Notes: generated from the letters alone by a model not told the origin. Numbered from the stretch's first letter, positions 9,210 through 19,863 are shown. The stretch is 64,000 bases of DNA from JAOUJD01 sp963726405 (GCA_963726405.1 CAVSCF010000012.1:69547-133546), one strand, 5' to 3'. Program-made: numbers and translations.

Positions 9210-9563
9210 TGCGTCCCTCCAGGGGCTGCGTGAGAGCCCTTCGCTCGTCGCGCCACTGCCTGACGCGGATCTTCCACGATCCCCATGCGACGCAGCGAAA
9301 AGCCCACGCTGCCCTGAAGAATCTTTTGATTCTCTTCACCGTATCGGGCAAGGCGAGTAACGTTTACACGGTCGCGTGAGCGGCGAACGATGATTCACCG
9401 TGTTGGTGTTACACGCTTGGGGTGAGTGGCTCTTGTTCTGCGCGCGTGTAGCATCCGGTCCGTGGTGCGGGTGGATGTGTTGCGTTCCGGTTTTCGAGAG
9501 TGGCTGCGGTCTCGTGAGCGGAGCCCCTTTGACGACTGATTTTGCGAGATCCGAAGGCCTTTG
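9210..9563. other. intergenic region upstream of the first parA-like gene
   Basis: 354 bases between the divergent small membrane gene and parA-like gene 1. The only structure seen is a small hairpin (AGAATC, four T, GATTCT, about 9318-9333). No convincing -35/-10 pair or small reading frame was found. Confidence 0.4.
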
Positions 9564-10448
9564 ATGTCCGTCATCGCGGTAGTCAATCGGAAAGGCGGGA
9601 GCGGCAAGAGCACGCTCGCCACGCACATTGCGACCTATTGCGCGCTCCGCGGCGCCGCCGTCGCGATCGCCGACATCGACCGGCAACAATCGACGAAGAC
9701 GTGGCTGCGGCAACGCAAGATCCGCGAGGGCGGCGGGGCGATGCGCATCACGGCGTGGCACGTCGACCCGCGTTCGTTCGTCCGCCCCCCCGCGGGAATC
9801 GACCATGTGGTGGTCGACACGCCGGGCGGCCTCACCGGGCTCGATCTGGCGCGGGTGGTGATGTACGCCGACGCGATCGTCGTTCCGGTCGGAAACTCCA
9901 TGTTTGACCGCGAATCGGCCGCCAGTTGCCTGGCGGAGCTGCGGACGCTGCCGCGCATCTCCTCGGGCAAGTGCCGCGTGGCCGCCATCGGCATGCGGCT
10001 CGACCCGAGAACCGAGGCGGGCAGCGCGCTGATGACCTGGGCCGAGGAGCAGAAGCTGCAGATCGTCGCCGTGCTGCCGCAGTCGCACGCCTACGTCCGC
10101 TGCATCGACAAGGGGCTCACGCTGTTCGATCTCCCGCTCGACGAAATCGAGGCCGACCTCGCGCACTGGAAGCCCCTGATGCAATGGCTGCGGCCCCTGG
10201 TGCGGCCGGCCGCCAATGCGAGCGAGCCCGTTGTCCCGGCCGTCGCGGGCGCCGCCTCTCCGCGCGCCGAGTCGGCGCCGATGGTCGAGCAGCCGAAGCC
10301 GCCGGCGACGCTGCCGGCGGGAGCGGTCGTTGCGGCCGCGGCGGCGCCTGAACGCACGGGAGGCGCGTCGGCTCCGAAGCCGCAGACCTCGCGGGGCGGC
10401 CTGCTGGGTTCGCTTTCCATCCCCGGGTTCCTGCACCGGCGGTCATAG
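9564..10448 (+). CDS. ParA/MinD-like P-loop ATPase, paralog 1
   Basis: 294 residues. The deviant Walker A KGGSGKST (residues 10-17) with the extra lysine defines the ParA/MinD class; DIDRQQS follows as switch I and VVVDTPGG as Walker B. ParA proteins use ATP-dependent dimerisation to position DNA or protein cargo. The last 100 residues are a Pro/Ala-rich linker ending in a compact tail RGGLLGSLSIPGFLHRR. A paralog at 14419 shares the core, 35 identical bases around Walker A, and the same style of tail. There is no parB, parS-like cluster or cargo gene beside it. The start follows GAAGG by six bases. Confidence 0.8.
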   Translation: MSVIAVVNRKGGSGKSTLATHIATYCALRGAAVAIADIDRQQSTKTWLRQRKIREGGGAMRITAWHVDPRSFVRPPAGIDHVVVDTPGGLTGLDLARVVMYADAIVVPVGNSMFDRESAASCLAELRTLPRISSGKCRVAAIGMRLDPRTEAGSALMTWAEEQKLQIVAVLPQSHAYVRCIDKGLTLFDLPLDEIEADLAHWKPLMQWLRPLVRPAANASEPVVPAVAGAASPRAESAPMVEQPKPPATLPAGAVVAAAAAPERTGGASAPKPQTSRGGLLGSLSIPGFLHRRS

Positions 10449-10777
10449 TCCTTCGCAAGCGACGCTCGCCTGGCAGTTCGCCGGCGGCGACTGCATTGAG
10501 CGAAGGTGTCCTTTTCAAAGCTCCGAATTGCATTTCGCAATAAGGAATCCACGATCCCGCACGGCAGCAGAGGGGATTCCACGTCGCCGAAAATGAGTGC
10601 GCATGGTGGAATGAAAACCTCAAGTCATTGATTTAGCTTGAAAAGAAAACGAGTCTTATAAATGTTATTTGACTTGCTGCGTCGCGCAAGCCCTCGTACG
10701 ATGGTTGCCATCCGTGCAGCGAACCCGTGAAGCACGGAAGCGGTTGTGAATCGACTTTTCGAATACATGGAGGAAGC
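10449..10777. other. intergenic region upstream of aceA
   Basis: 329 bases, AT-rich (for this genome) from about 10600 to 10675. It holds a putative aceA promoter (separate entry) and, after parA-like gene 1, an imperfect hairpin around 10472-10493 (GCAGT...ACTGC) without a T run. No small gene seen. Confidence 0.4.
10674..10702 (+). promoter_or_regulatory. putative sigma70 promoter of aceA
   Basis: TTGCTG (10674-10679), a 17-base spacer and TACGAT (10697-10702) form a reasonable sigma70 promoter about 75 bases before the aceA start. An AT-rich block lies immediately upstream. Prediction from pattern only. Confidence 0.45.
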
Positions 10778-12100
<1,323 letters not shown>

Positions 12101-12123
12101 TCTAGAGGTTGTACTCTTCGAAG

Positions 12124-12152
12124 AAACCGCGGGCCCGCCCCGCGGTTTTTTT
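12124..12152 (+). terminator. rho-independent terminator of aceA
   Basis: AACCGCGGG (12125-12133), a five-base loop and CCCGCGGTT (12139-12147), running into TTTTTTT. It ends aceA transcription 24 bases after its stop and before the fadH-like gene. Confidence 0.85.
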
Positions 12153-12193
12153 ATATTTGACGTCAAGAACGAACAACAACGAGGGCTGGGCCA

Positions 12194-14247
12194 ATGACCG
12201 CACCGTTCCCGCATCTGCTGGCGCCACTGGATCTCGGTTTCACCACCCTGCCGAACCGGGTGCTGATGGGCAGCATGCACACCGGGCTGGAGGACGGGCG
12301 CAAGCACTTCCCGGCGATGGCCGCGTACTTCGCGGAGCGCGCGCGCGGCGGCGTGGGACTGATGGTGACCGGCGGCTTCGCTCCCAACATCGCCGGCTGG
12401 ACCAAACCGCTGGCCGGAACGCTGGCGACCTCGATGGCGGCGAAGCGGCATCGCATCGTGACCGACGCGGTGCATGCCGAGGGCGGCCGGATCGCGCTGC
12501 AGATCCTGCACACGGGCCGCTACGGTTACCACCCGTTCTGCGTGGCGCCTTCGCGGATCAAGAGCCCGATCACGCCGTTCACGCCGCGCGAGTTGTCGGC
12601 GCGCGGCATCGAGCGGCAGATCGGCGCGTTCGTGCGCTGCGCGAAGCTCGCGCGGGAAGCCGGCTACGACGGCGTCGAAGTGATGGGCAGCGAGGGCTAC
12701 TTCATCAACCAGTTCCTCGTCACGCACACCAACCAGCGGACCGACAGCTGGGGCGGGCGCGTACGAGAACCGGATGCGCCTGCCGGTGGAGATCGTCGAC
12801 GCGCGTGCGGGAGGCCGTCGGACGCGACTTCATCGTGATCTACCGCCTGTCGATGCTGGATCTCATCCCGGACGGCAGCAGCTGGCCCGAGGCCGTCGCT
12901 CTCGCGAAGGCCGTCACCGACGCCGGCGCCACGATCATCAACACCGGGATCGGCTGGCACGAGGCGCGCATTCCGACCATCGCGACGAGCGTGCCGCGCG
13001 GCGCGTTCGCCTGGGTCACGAAGAAGATGCGCGAGGAACTGCGCGGTGCGGGCATCACGATCCCGCTCGTCACCAGCAACCGCATCAACACGCCCGAAGT
13101 AGCCGAGCAGGTGCTGGCCGACGGCTGTGGCGACATGGTCAGCATGGCGCGGCCGCTGCTGGCCGATCCGCACTTCGTCGCCAAGGCGAGGGCCGGTCGA
13201 CCGCAGGACATCAACACCTGCATCGCGTGCAACCAGGCTTGCCTGGACCACATCTTCAAGGACGACCTGGCGACCTGCCTCGTCAATCCCCGCGCAGCGA
13301 GGGAAACGCTGCTCGTCATCAAGCCGGTCGTGCAGCGACGTCGTTACGCCGTGGTCGGGGCCGGACCCGCCGGCCTCGCCGCCGCCACGACGCTCGCCGA
13401 GCGCGGCCACGAAGTCCACCTCTTCGAAGGGGCGGCGCAGATCGGCGGGCAGTTCAACATGGCCTGCCGCATCCCGGGCAAGGAGGAATTCACCGAGACG
13501 CTGCGTTACTTCACGGGGCGTATCGAGGCCACCGGCGTGAAGCTGCACCTGGGAACGCGCGTCACCGCCGATCGACTCGTCGGGGAGAAGTTCGACGGCG
13601 TGCTGCTCGCCACCGGGGTCCTCGCGCGCGATCCGAAGATCCCGGGCCAGGACGGTTCGAATGTGCTGAGCTACATCGACGTGTTGCTGCACGGCAAGCC
13701 GGTCGGCGCGCGGGTCGCGATCGTCGGCGCGGGCGGCATCGGCTTCGACGTGGCGGAGTTTCTCGTCACACCACCGGGGCACTCGCCGACGCTCGACCTG
13801 AAGGAGTGGCTGGCGGAGTGGGGCGTGGCCGACCCCGGGGCAGTGCGGGGTGGCGTCGTGCGTGCGCGGCCGTCGCCGCCGGCGCGCAAGGTGACGCTGC
13901 TGCAGCGCAAGGCAGGCAAGCTCGGCAAGGGTTTGGGCAAGACCACCGGCTGGATCCACCGCGCCGCGTTGCTGATGAAGAACGTCGAGATGATCGGCGG
14001 CGTCAACTACGAGCGGATCACGCCGGAGGGGCTGTTCGTGACGTACGGCGAGGAACGGCGCGACGGCCAGCTCATCGAATGCGACACGGTGGTCCTGTGC
14101 GCCGGGCAGGTGCCGTTGCGCGAGTTGCAGGCGCCGCTGGAAGCCGCCGGCGTGCCGGTGCATCTGATCGGCGGGGCGCACGAAGCCGGCGAACTCGACG
14201 CCAAGCGGGCAATCGACCAGGGGACGCGTCTGGCCGCACAACTCTGA
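12194..14247 (+). CDS. fadH: 2,4-dienoyl-CoA reductase / NADH:flavin oxidoreductase (FadH-like), two +1 frameshifts as sequenced
   Basis: Read across two frame changes this is a full-length (about 683 residues) FadH-type enzyme. It has an N-terminal OYE-like FMN barrel (PNRVLMGSMHTG, HTGRYGYHP), a 4Fe-4S cluster site CIACNQAC...C, and C-terminal FAD/NADPH domains with GAGPAGLAAA and GAGGIGFDVAE. It reduces 2,4-dienoyl-CoA during beta-oxidation of unsaturated fatty acids. The frame slips by +1 near 12756-12760 (expected GGCGGGGCGTAC, seen with one extra C) and by +1 near 12800-12806. Homology resumes at once after each slip, so these look like sequencing errors or very recent mutations. Confidence 0.85.
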
Positions 14248-14418
14248 TCGCCGGCTCCGTGGCTGGCGTTCGTTAGTTAGGGCCGATTTCGCCCGCTTCT
14301 CGTCCGTGTGAAACCGGACGGCTCTGTTTCAATCGCGAGACTTGCGCTCCACTCGAGCGCTCACTCGGTGCGGAGCAGGCCGCGGTCGCGAGCCGCTCCC
14401 CGGTTGAAAGGGCCTGGC

Positions 14419-15273
14419 ATGCCGGTCTTGGCGGTGGTCAATCGGAAAGGCGGGAGCGGCAAGAGCACGCTGGCCGCTCATCTCGCCGCTTACGCAGCCA
14501 ACCAGGGCGCCTCGGTGACGGTGGTCGACGTCGACCGCCAGCAGTCGATGCGCGCCTGGCTGCGCGAACGCAATGCGCGCCCGGCGGATCAGCGCCCGGC
14601 CATCGTGAGCGGCGCCGTCGATTCGAAATCCTTCGTCCGTCCCCCCGTCGGGAGCGACGTCGTCATCGTGGACACGCCGGGAGGATTGACCGGCCTGGAA
14701 CTGGCACGCGTCGTGATGTACGCCGATGCGATCGTGATGCCGGTGTGCAATTCGCTGTTCGACCGCGAATCGGCCTCCGACTGCCTCGTCGAACTGCGGC
14801 AGCTGCCGCGCGTGGCCTCCGGGCGCTGCCGCCTGGCGGCGATCGGGATGCGCGTGGAGACCGGCAGCGAGGGGCACGTGGTCCTGCAACGCTGGGCGGC
14901 GGACCGCCGCCTGCCATTCATCGCGGCGCTGCGCGAGTCCGCGACCTACGTCCGCTGTGCCGAGCAGGGGCTGACCCTGTTCGACCTGCCACCCGCCGTC
15001 GTTCGTCCCGACATGATGGAGTGGCAGCCGATCCTGGAATGGCTACAGGTGGCTCTGCAGCCACCCGCTCCGGCCGTCGCGCCCGCCGACCATGACCGCC
15101 GCGTGCCGCTCAGGGGTGCTCCCGCACCCGTTCTTCGCCGTCCTGCGCTGGTCACTCGCGCCGTTGTGGACTCGCATGCGGCGCGTGCGCCATCGACGCC
15201 GCCCGCGGCTTCACGGATGGGCCGCCTGCTGGGCGGGCTGCCGATTCCCCGCTTCCTGCTGCGCTCCGTCTGA
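14419..15273 (+). CDS. ParA/MinD-like P-loop ATPase, paralog 2
   Basis: 284 residues, paralog of the protein encoded at 9564. It shares Walker A KGGSGKST at 10-17, VDVDRQQS, VDTPGGLTGLELARVV, FDRESAS and GLTLFDLP. Positions 14437-14471 match 9582-9616 base for base. The linker (Pro/Ala-rich, about 220-265) diverges, but the tail is again a short hydrophobic-basic motif, MGRLLGGLPIPRFLLRS, close to the end of paralog 1. No ParB partner is nearby. The two copies flank aceA-fadH. Function unknown beyond the ATPase class. Confidence 0.8.
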   Translation: MPVLAVVNRKGGSGKSTLAAHLAAYAANQGASVTVVDVDRQQSMRAWLRERNARPADQRPAIVSGAVDSKSFVRPPVGSDVVIVDTPGGLTGLELARVVMYADAIVMPVCNSLFDRESASDCLVELRQLPRVASGRCRLAAIGMRVETGSEGHVVLQRWAADRRLPFIAALRESATYVRCAEQGLTLFDLPPAVVRPDMMEWQPILEWLQVALQPPAPAVAPADHDRRVPLRGAPAPVLRRPALVTRAVVDSHAARAPSTPPAASRMGRLLGGLPIPRFLLRSV

Positions 15274-15282
15274 CCGCCCGCA

Positions 15283-16245
15283 TCACCGGGTCCTGCCGAT
15301 TCGCTTCGGTTCCTTCGGCGGTGCCGGCACGGGTCCGTTGAGAATGCGCGTCATCTTCGGCTGCGCGAACTCCTGGCGCACGAAGTCCACGAACAGGCGC
15401 ACCCGCAAGGGCAGGTGCTTGCGGGCGGGGAACAGGCAGTAGACGCTGGTCGGTGGCGCCTCGTAGTCGTCGAGCACGGTCACCAGGCGGCCTGAGGCAA
15501 GGTCCTCGCCGACTTCCCACAACGACCGCCACGCCAGGCCCATGCCGGCCAGCGTCCAGTCGTGCAGGACCGCGCCGTCGTTGCATGCCAGCGGGCCCGC
15601 AACACGCTCGACCACCAGTGCGCCGTTGACGACGAAGCTCCACCCTCGTTGCGGTGCCGTCCCTTCGCCGAAGGTCAGGCAGCGATGCTGCGCGAGGTCG
15701 GCCGGGCGCATCGGCGAGCCGTGCTGCTTCAGGTAATCGGTCTGGGCCACCACGACCCGACGGCTCTCGCCGATCTTCACGCGCACCAGCTGGCTGTCGG
15801 CCTGCTCGCCAAAGCGGATCGCGCAATCGAAGGCTTCGGCGACGAGGTCGGCGATGCGATCCGAAAGTTCCAGCGACACCGCCAGCTTCGGATGCTCGGC
15901 GACGAAGCGGGGTACCAGCGGGGCGATGTGGGCGCGGCCGAAGCCCGCCGGGGCGGTGATGCGCAGATGGCCCGTGGCCTGCTTGCCGCGCGCGGAGACC
16001 GCACTCTCGGCGTCCTCCAGTTCCCGCAGGATGCGCTGGCAGTCCTCGAGGAAGGCGATGCCTTCGGGTGTCAGCGTCAGGCGTCGGGTCGTGCGCTGGA
16101 TCAGCTTGACACCCAGCCGGGCTTCGAGCGAGTCGAGCCGGCGGCCGATCATTGCGGGTGCGAGCCCTTCGTGCCGGGCCGCCGCGCTCAGGCTGCCGCG
16201 CTGCGCGACGTTGACGAAGGTGGTGATTTCCTTGAACGGGTCCAT
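15283..16245 (-). CDS. LysR-family transcriptional regulator
   Basis: 320 residues from ATG at 16245 (MDPFKEITTFVNVAQRGS). The N-terminal winged helix-turn-helix (about 5-64, SLSAAARHEGLAPAMIGRRL) is followed by a LysR substrate-binding domain. The HTH (FVNVAQRGSLSAAA, then RRLDSLEARLGVKLIQRTTR) and the phrase RITAPAGFGR place it in the DhcR/AaeR-like LysR subgroup. The frame is open for 25 more codons upstream, but those residues do not fit the family. It diverges from the haloacid dehalogenase gene, with aceB beyond it, so it may control one or both. The effector is unknown. Confidence 0.88.
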   Translation of the reverse strand: MDPFKEITTFVNVAQRGSLSAAARHEGLAPAMIGRRLDSLEARLGVKLIQRTTRRLTLTPEGIAFLEDCQRILRELEDAESAVSARGKQATGHLRITAPAGFGRAHIAPLVPRFVAEHPKLAVSLELSDRIADLVAEAFDCAIRFGEQADSQLVRVKIGESRRVVVAQTDYLKQHGSPMRPADLAQHRCLTFGEGTAPQRGWSFVVNGALVVERVAGPLACNDGAVLHDWTLAGMGLAWRSLWEVGEDLASGRLVTVLDDYEAPPTSVYCLFPARKHLPLRVRLFVDFVRQEFAQPKMTRILNGPVPAPPKEPKRIGRTR

Positions 16246-16353
16246 CGCGAACGGAATGATTCGTGCGGCTCGGTAAAAGATCCTGTGCTGTGGACTGCTG
16301 ATTCCGTACTGTTCGCTCAAATATACTCGTCGGTCTCAGGGAGATGACGCAGC

Positions 16354-17034
16354 ATGCGGATACGCGCGGCACTGTTCGATGTGTACGGCACCCTGCTCGA
16401 CGTGTACTCGGTCACGCGCTGCGCGGAGGGGCTCTTCCCGGGCCACGGCACCCGCCTCGCGGTGGTCTGGCGCGACAAGCAGATCGAGTATTCGCGCCTG
16501 CGCACGATGTCCGGCCGCTACGTGCCGTTCTCGCAGGTCACGCGCGAGGCACTCGAGTTCGCGCTCGACGTGCTGAAGCTTTCGCACACGGAAGCGCAGC
16601 GCAACGCGCTGCTCGACGAGTACAGGCGCCTGGCGCCATTCCTCGATGTTGCCCGCGAGCTTGAAGCGCTGCGCAAGGGTGGAGTCGAGCTCGGCGTGCT
16701 TTCGAACGGCGATCCCGAGATGCTCGAGGCGAGCCTGGTCGGCGCGGGCCTGCACCGCTATCTCGATCTCGTGTTGTCCGCCGACCAGGTCCGGGCCTTC
16801 AAGACCGACGCGACCGTCTATGCCCTCGGACCGCGCGCCCTGAAAAGGCCGGCGCGCGAGATCCTCTTCGTTTCGAGCAACGGCTGGGACGCTTGCGGCG
16901 CGACCTGGTACGGCTACACCACGTGCTGGATCAACCGCGCGGGCCTCCCCATGGAGCGCCTTGGGGTCCAGCCCAACCGCATCGGCACCGACCTGACCAC
17001 GGTGACGGACTTTCTTCTCAAGGAATACGCATGA
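16354..17034 (+). CDS. haloacid dehalogenase, type II (HAD superfamily)
   Basis: 226 residues. HAD motif I is FDVYGTLLD, with Asp as nucleophile; motif II is LSNGDPEML; motif III lysine sits in AFKTDATVY; motif IV is FVSSNGWDACGA. The spacing and the SSNGWD form match type II (S)-2-haloacid dehalogenases, which hydrolyse 2-haloacids to 2-hydroxyacids. The gene lies 20 bases before aceB on the same strand, so the two are likely co-transcribed; the dehalogenase product could be glycolate feeding the glyoxylate pool. Substrate is an inference. Confidence 0.85.
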   Translation: MRIRAALFDVYGTLLDVYSVTRCAEGLFPGHGTRLAVVWRDKQIEYSRLRTMSGRYVPFSQVTREALEFALDVLKLSHTEAQRNALLDEYRRLAPFLDVARELEALRKGGVELGVLSNGDPEMLEASLVGAGLHRYLDLVLSADQVRAFKTDATVYALGPRALKRPAREILFVSSNGWDACGATWYGYTTCWINRAGLPMERLGVQPNRIGTDLTTVTDFLLKEYA

Positions 17035-17054
17035 CACACCACGGAGGAGCCCAC

Positions 17055-18638
17055 ATGAACCTTCCGCAAGGCGTCCAGATCACGGCGCCGATGAAGCCCG
17101 AGTACGAGCGCATCCTCACCGCGGATGCGCTCGGCCTGGTCGCGAAGCTGCATCGCACGTTCGAGTCCCGCCGGCAGGAGCTGCTCGCGGCGCGCGTCGA
17201 GCGCGCGAAACGGCTGGACGCCGGCGAGCGACCCGACTTTCTGCCGCAGACGCGCAGCGTGCGCGAGGGCGACTGGACGATCGCGCCGATTCCGGCCGAC
17301 CTGCAGCGCCGGCGTGTCGAGATCACCGGCCCCGTCGAGCGGAAGATGATCATCAACGCGCTGAACTCGGGTGCGGACGCGTACATGACCGACTTCGAGG
17401 ACAGCAACGCGCCGAACTGGGACAACCAGATCACCGGCCAGCTGAACCTGATCGAAGCGATCCGCCGCACGATCTTGCTGGAGCAGGGCGGCAAGACATA
17501 CCGGCTCAATGACAAGGTGGCGACGCTCGTGGTGCGCCCGCGCGGCTGGCACCTGGACGAGAAGCATGTCCTGATCGACGGCAAGCGCGTGTCCGGGGGC
17601 CTGTTCGACTTCGGCCTGTACATGTTCCACAACGCCAAGGAGCTTCTCGCGCGCGGCAGCGGCCCGTACTTCTATCTGCCGAAGATGGAGTCGCACCTGG
17701 AGGCGCGCCTTTGGAACGACGCGTTCGTGATGACGCAGAAGGAACTCGGCCTTCCGCAAGGCACCGTCAAGGCGACGGTGCTGATCGAGACCATCCTCGC
17801 CGCCTTCGAGATGGATGAGATCCTGTACGAACTGCGCGAGCACTCGGCGGGTCTCAACGCCGGCCGCTGGGACTACATCTTCTCGTGCATCAAGAAGTTC
17901 AAGGTCGATCGCAACTTCTGCCTGGCCGACCGCGCGAAGGTGACGATGACCGCGCCCTTCATGCGCGCCTATGCGCTGCTGCTGCTCAAGACGTGCCACA
18001 GGCGCAACGCGCCGGCGATCGGCGGCATGAGCGCACTGATCCCGATCAAGAACGACCCGGTCAAGAACGAGCAGGCGCTCGGCGGCGTCCGCTCCGACAA
18101 GGCGCGCGACGCGACCGACGGCTACGACGGCGGCTGGGTCGCGCACCCGGGCCTCGTGCCGATCGCGATGGAGGAGTTCGTCAAGGTCCTCGGCGAGCGC
18201 AGGAACCAGATCGACAAGAAGCGCGACGACGTGAACGTGAGCGGCGCGGACCTGCTCAGGTTCCAGCCCGAGACTCCGATCACCGAGGCCGGCCTGCGCA
18301 TGAACATCAACGTCGGCATCCACTATCTCGGGTCGTGGCTGGCCGGCAACGGCTGCGTGCCGATCCATAACCTGATGGAAGACGCCGCGACCGCCGAGAT
18401 CAGCCGCTCCCAGGTGTGGCAGTGGATCCGCTCGCCGAAGGGCGTGCTCGAGGATGGCCGCAAGGTCACGGCCGAGATGGTGCGCACGCTGATCCCCGAG
18501 GAACTGGCGAAGGTGAAGGCGGACGTCGGGCCCAACTCGCCGACCTACGACCGCGCCGCGCAGATCTTCGAGAAGATGAGCACGCAGGAATCCTTCGCGG
18601 AGTTCCTGACGCTGCCGCTGTACGAAGAGATCGCCTAG
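17055..18638 (+). CDS. aceB: malate synthase A
   Basis: 527 residues, the usual length of malate synthase A. Recognisable blocks are DFEDSNAPNWDNQ, VRPRGWHLDEKH, FYLPKMESHLEARLW and GRWDYIFSCIKKF. It condenses glyoxylate with acetyl-CoA to malate, completing the glyoxylate shunt started by AceA. The ATG at 17055 follows GGAGG by seven bases. A 30-base perfect palindrome follows the stop. Confidence 0.97.
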   Translation: MNLPQGVQITAPMKPEYERILTADALGLVAKLHRTFESRRQELLAARVERAKRLDAGERPDFLPQTRSVREGDWTIAPIPADLQRRRVEITGPVERKMIINALNSGADAYMTDFEDSNAPNWDNQITGQLNLIEAIRRTILLEQGGKTYRLNDKVATLVVRPRGWHLDEKHVLIDGKRVSGGLFDFGLYMFHNAKELLARGSGPYFYLPKMESHLEARLWNDAFVMTQKELGLPQGTVKATVLIETILAAFEMDEILYELREHSAGLNAGRWDYIFSCIKKFKVDRNFCLADRAKVTMTAPFMRAYALLLLKTCHRRNAPAIGGMSALIPIKNDPVKNEQALGGVRSDKARDATDGYDGGWVAHPGLVPIAMEEFVKVLGERRNQIDKKRDDVNVSGADLLRFQPETPITEAGLRMNINVGIHYLGSWLAGNGCVPIHNLMEDAATAEISRSQVWQWIRSPKGVLEDGRKVTAEMVRTLIPEELAKVKADVGPNSPTYDRAAQIFEKMSTQESFAEFLTLPLYEEIA

Positions 18639-18654
18639 CGCCTCGCGCAGGAAC

Positions 18655-18684
18655 GAAGAACGGCGCCAGCTGGCGCCGTTCTTC
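18655..18684. terminator. 30-bp perfect palindrome, bidirectional terminator between aceB and the DUF1810 gene
   Basis: GAAGAACGGCGCCAG followed directly by its exact reverse complement. It lies 16 bases after the aceB stop and overlaps by two bases the stop of the convergent gene. RNA from either strand would fold into a very stable hairpin ending in UUCUUC-like tails, so it most likely terminates both genes. The T runs are short, so it may instead stabilise 3' ends. Confidence 0.65.
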
Positions 18685-19123
18685 ACCTTGCGGCGCCGGC
18701 CTCGCGAAGGCTTGTGACCGTGAGCGGATCCGGTTGGCCGCCGTAGTACTTCTCGAGCGCCCGCCGGAACAGCGGCTCGGCAGGTGCGACCCACGCGAAG
18801 AGCGTCATCGACGAGCGGAACTTGAGATCGTCTGGAGACCCGAAGATCGCAGCGGCGTTCCTTCCCTCGACGGCGAGCAGGAGTTCGACGCATTCCCGCA
18901 GACGCGGACCGAGTACCGCGTGACCGAGGTAGGCGAGCGCCTCGGCGGCGGACGCGATGCCGTAGTACCGGGCCGTGGCGCTGCGGCCCAGCCCGCGCAA
19001 CTGCGGGAAGACGAACCACATCCAGTGCGTCGCCTTCCGTCCGGCGCGCAGTTCCTGGCGAACGGTCTCGTAGATCGCGTCCTGGGCCTCGACGAAACGC
19101 TCCAGATCGGACTCCGAATCCAT
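18683..19123 (-). CDS. DUF1810 family protein
   Basis: 146 residues from ATG at 19123 (MDSESDLERFVEAQ). It shows the family pattern of DUF1810: ERFVEAQD..Y, GRKATHWMWFVFPQL, YYGIASAAEALAYL and LKFRSSMTLFA. Proteins of this family are small, cytoplasmic and have no established function. It is convergent with aceB across the palindrome, and its 5' end faces the small Cys-rich gene at 19182. Confidence 0.8.
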   Translation of the reverse strand: MDSESDLERFVEAQDAIYETVRQELRAGRKATHWMWFVFPQLRGLGRSATARYYGIASAAEALAYLGHAVLGPRLRECVELLLAVEGRNAAAIFGSPDDLKFRSSMTLFAWVAPAEPLFRRALEKYYGGQPDPLTVTSLREAGAAR

Positions 19124-19181
19124 CGGTTGTGCTCCCACGGTGCGCTCGCAGCGTATCCTGCTCCGCTTTGGGAGGGGAACC

Positions 19182-19340
19182 ATGACCGTATGCCCGATCG
19201 CGATCGTTGCCGGATGCGCCAAGTGCCCGGCGTTCAAGATCTGCCCGCTGAAGGGCGTTATCGGCGACCAGGGGAAGGAAGAACCTTCAAAGGGAAAGGC
19301 CGCGCCTGGCTCGCACAAGCGGGCTAAGAAGGCGGGCTGA
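19182..19340 (+). CDS. small cysteine-rich conserved protein
   Basis: 52 residues, starting with ATG at 19182 after a strong GGAGGGG site. The N-terminal half carries four cysteines in the order MTVCPI...GCAKCPAFKICPLKG, a likely metal-binding knuckle; the C-terminal half is Lys/Gly-rich and disordered. Similar small proteins occur in Burkholderiales genomes as hypothetical proteins. Its 3' end overlaps the convergent GNAT gene by 17 bases. Function unknown. Confidence 0.6.
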   Translation: MTVCPIAIVAGCAKCPAFKICPLKGVIGDQGKEEPSKGKAAPGSHKRAKKAG

Positions 19341-19863
19341 TCCGATACAGCACGTGACGCCGCAGCGGATGGCCGGCGGGCACGCGTGGATGATCGAAGT
19401 CTCCTGCGGGGTCGCGCCGCATGCCGAGGCGCTCCATCACCGCGCGTGAGCGGGTATTGCCGGGCGCGGTGAAGGCGACGATCTCGTCGGCGTTCAGTGC
19501 GCCGAAGCCGTAGTCGAGCGCAAGGCGCGCAGCTTCGGTCGCGTAGCCGCGTCCCCAGTGCCGCGGGAGCATGCGCCACCCGATCTCGACCGCCGGCATG
19601 AAGGGCGCGTCGAAGGTCGGGATGTTCAGTCCGGTGAACCCCGCGCAGTGACCATCGATCTCGAGGCACCAGAAGCCCCAGCCCTTTTCCGCGATCACGG
19701 CGCGCAGGCGGTCGACCACGGCATCTGACTCCTCCCGCGTCAGCGTCGACGGAAAGAACTGCATGGCGACAGGGTCGCCGTTGAGTTCGGCGAAGCAGAC
19801 GCAGTCGCGGTCTTCCCACTGCCTCAGCAGCACACGGGGCCCTTGCAACACAACCGGCTTCAC
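19324..19863 (-). CDS. GNAT family N-acetyltransferase (RimJ/RimL type)
   Basis: 179 residues. It has the layout of RimJ/RimL-type acetyltransferases: LRQWEDRDCVCFAEL near the start, the acetyl-CoA loop as RHWGRGYATEAARLAL, and a late NTRSRAVMERLGMR. Such enzymes acetylate protein N termini, amino acids or small molecules; the target is not evident. The start is GTG at 19863, overlapping the stop of the nucleoside-transporter gene (GTGA), so translation is probably coupled. Confidence 0.87.
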   Translation of the reverse strand: MKPVVLQGPRVLLRQWEDRDCVCFAELNGDPVAMQFFPSTLTREESDAVVDRLRAVIAEKGWGFWCLEIDGHCAGFTGLNIPTFDAPFMPAVEIGWRMLPRHWGRGYATEAARLALDYGFGALNADEIVAFTAPGNTRSRAVMERLGMRRDPAGDFDHPRVPAGHPLRRHVLYRISPPS

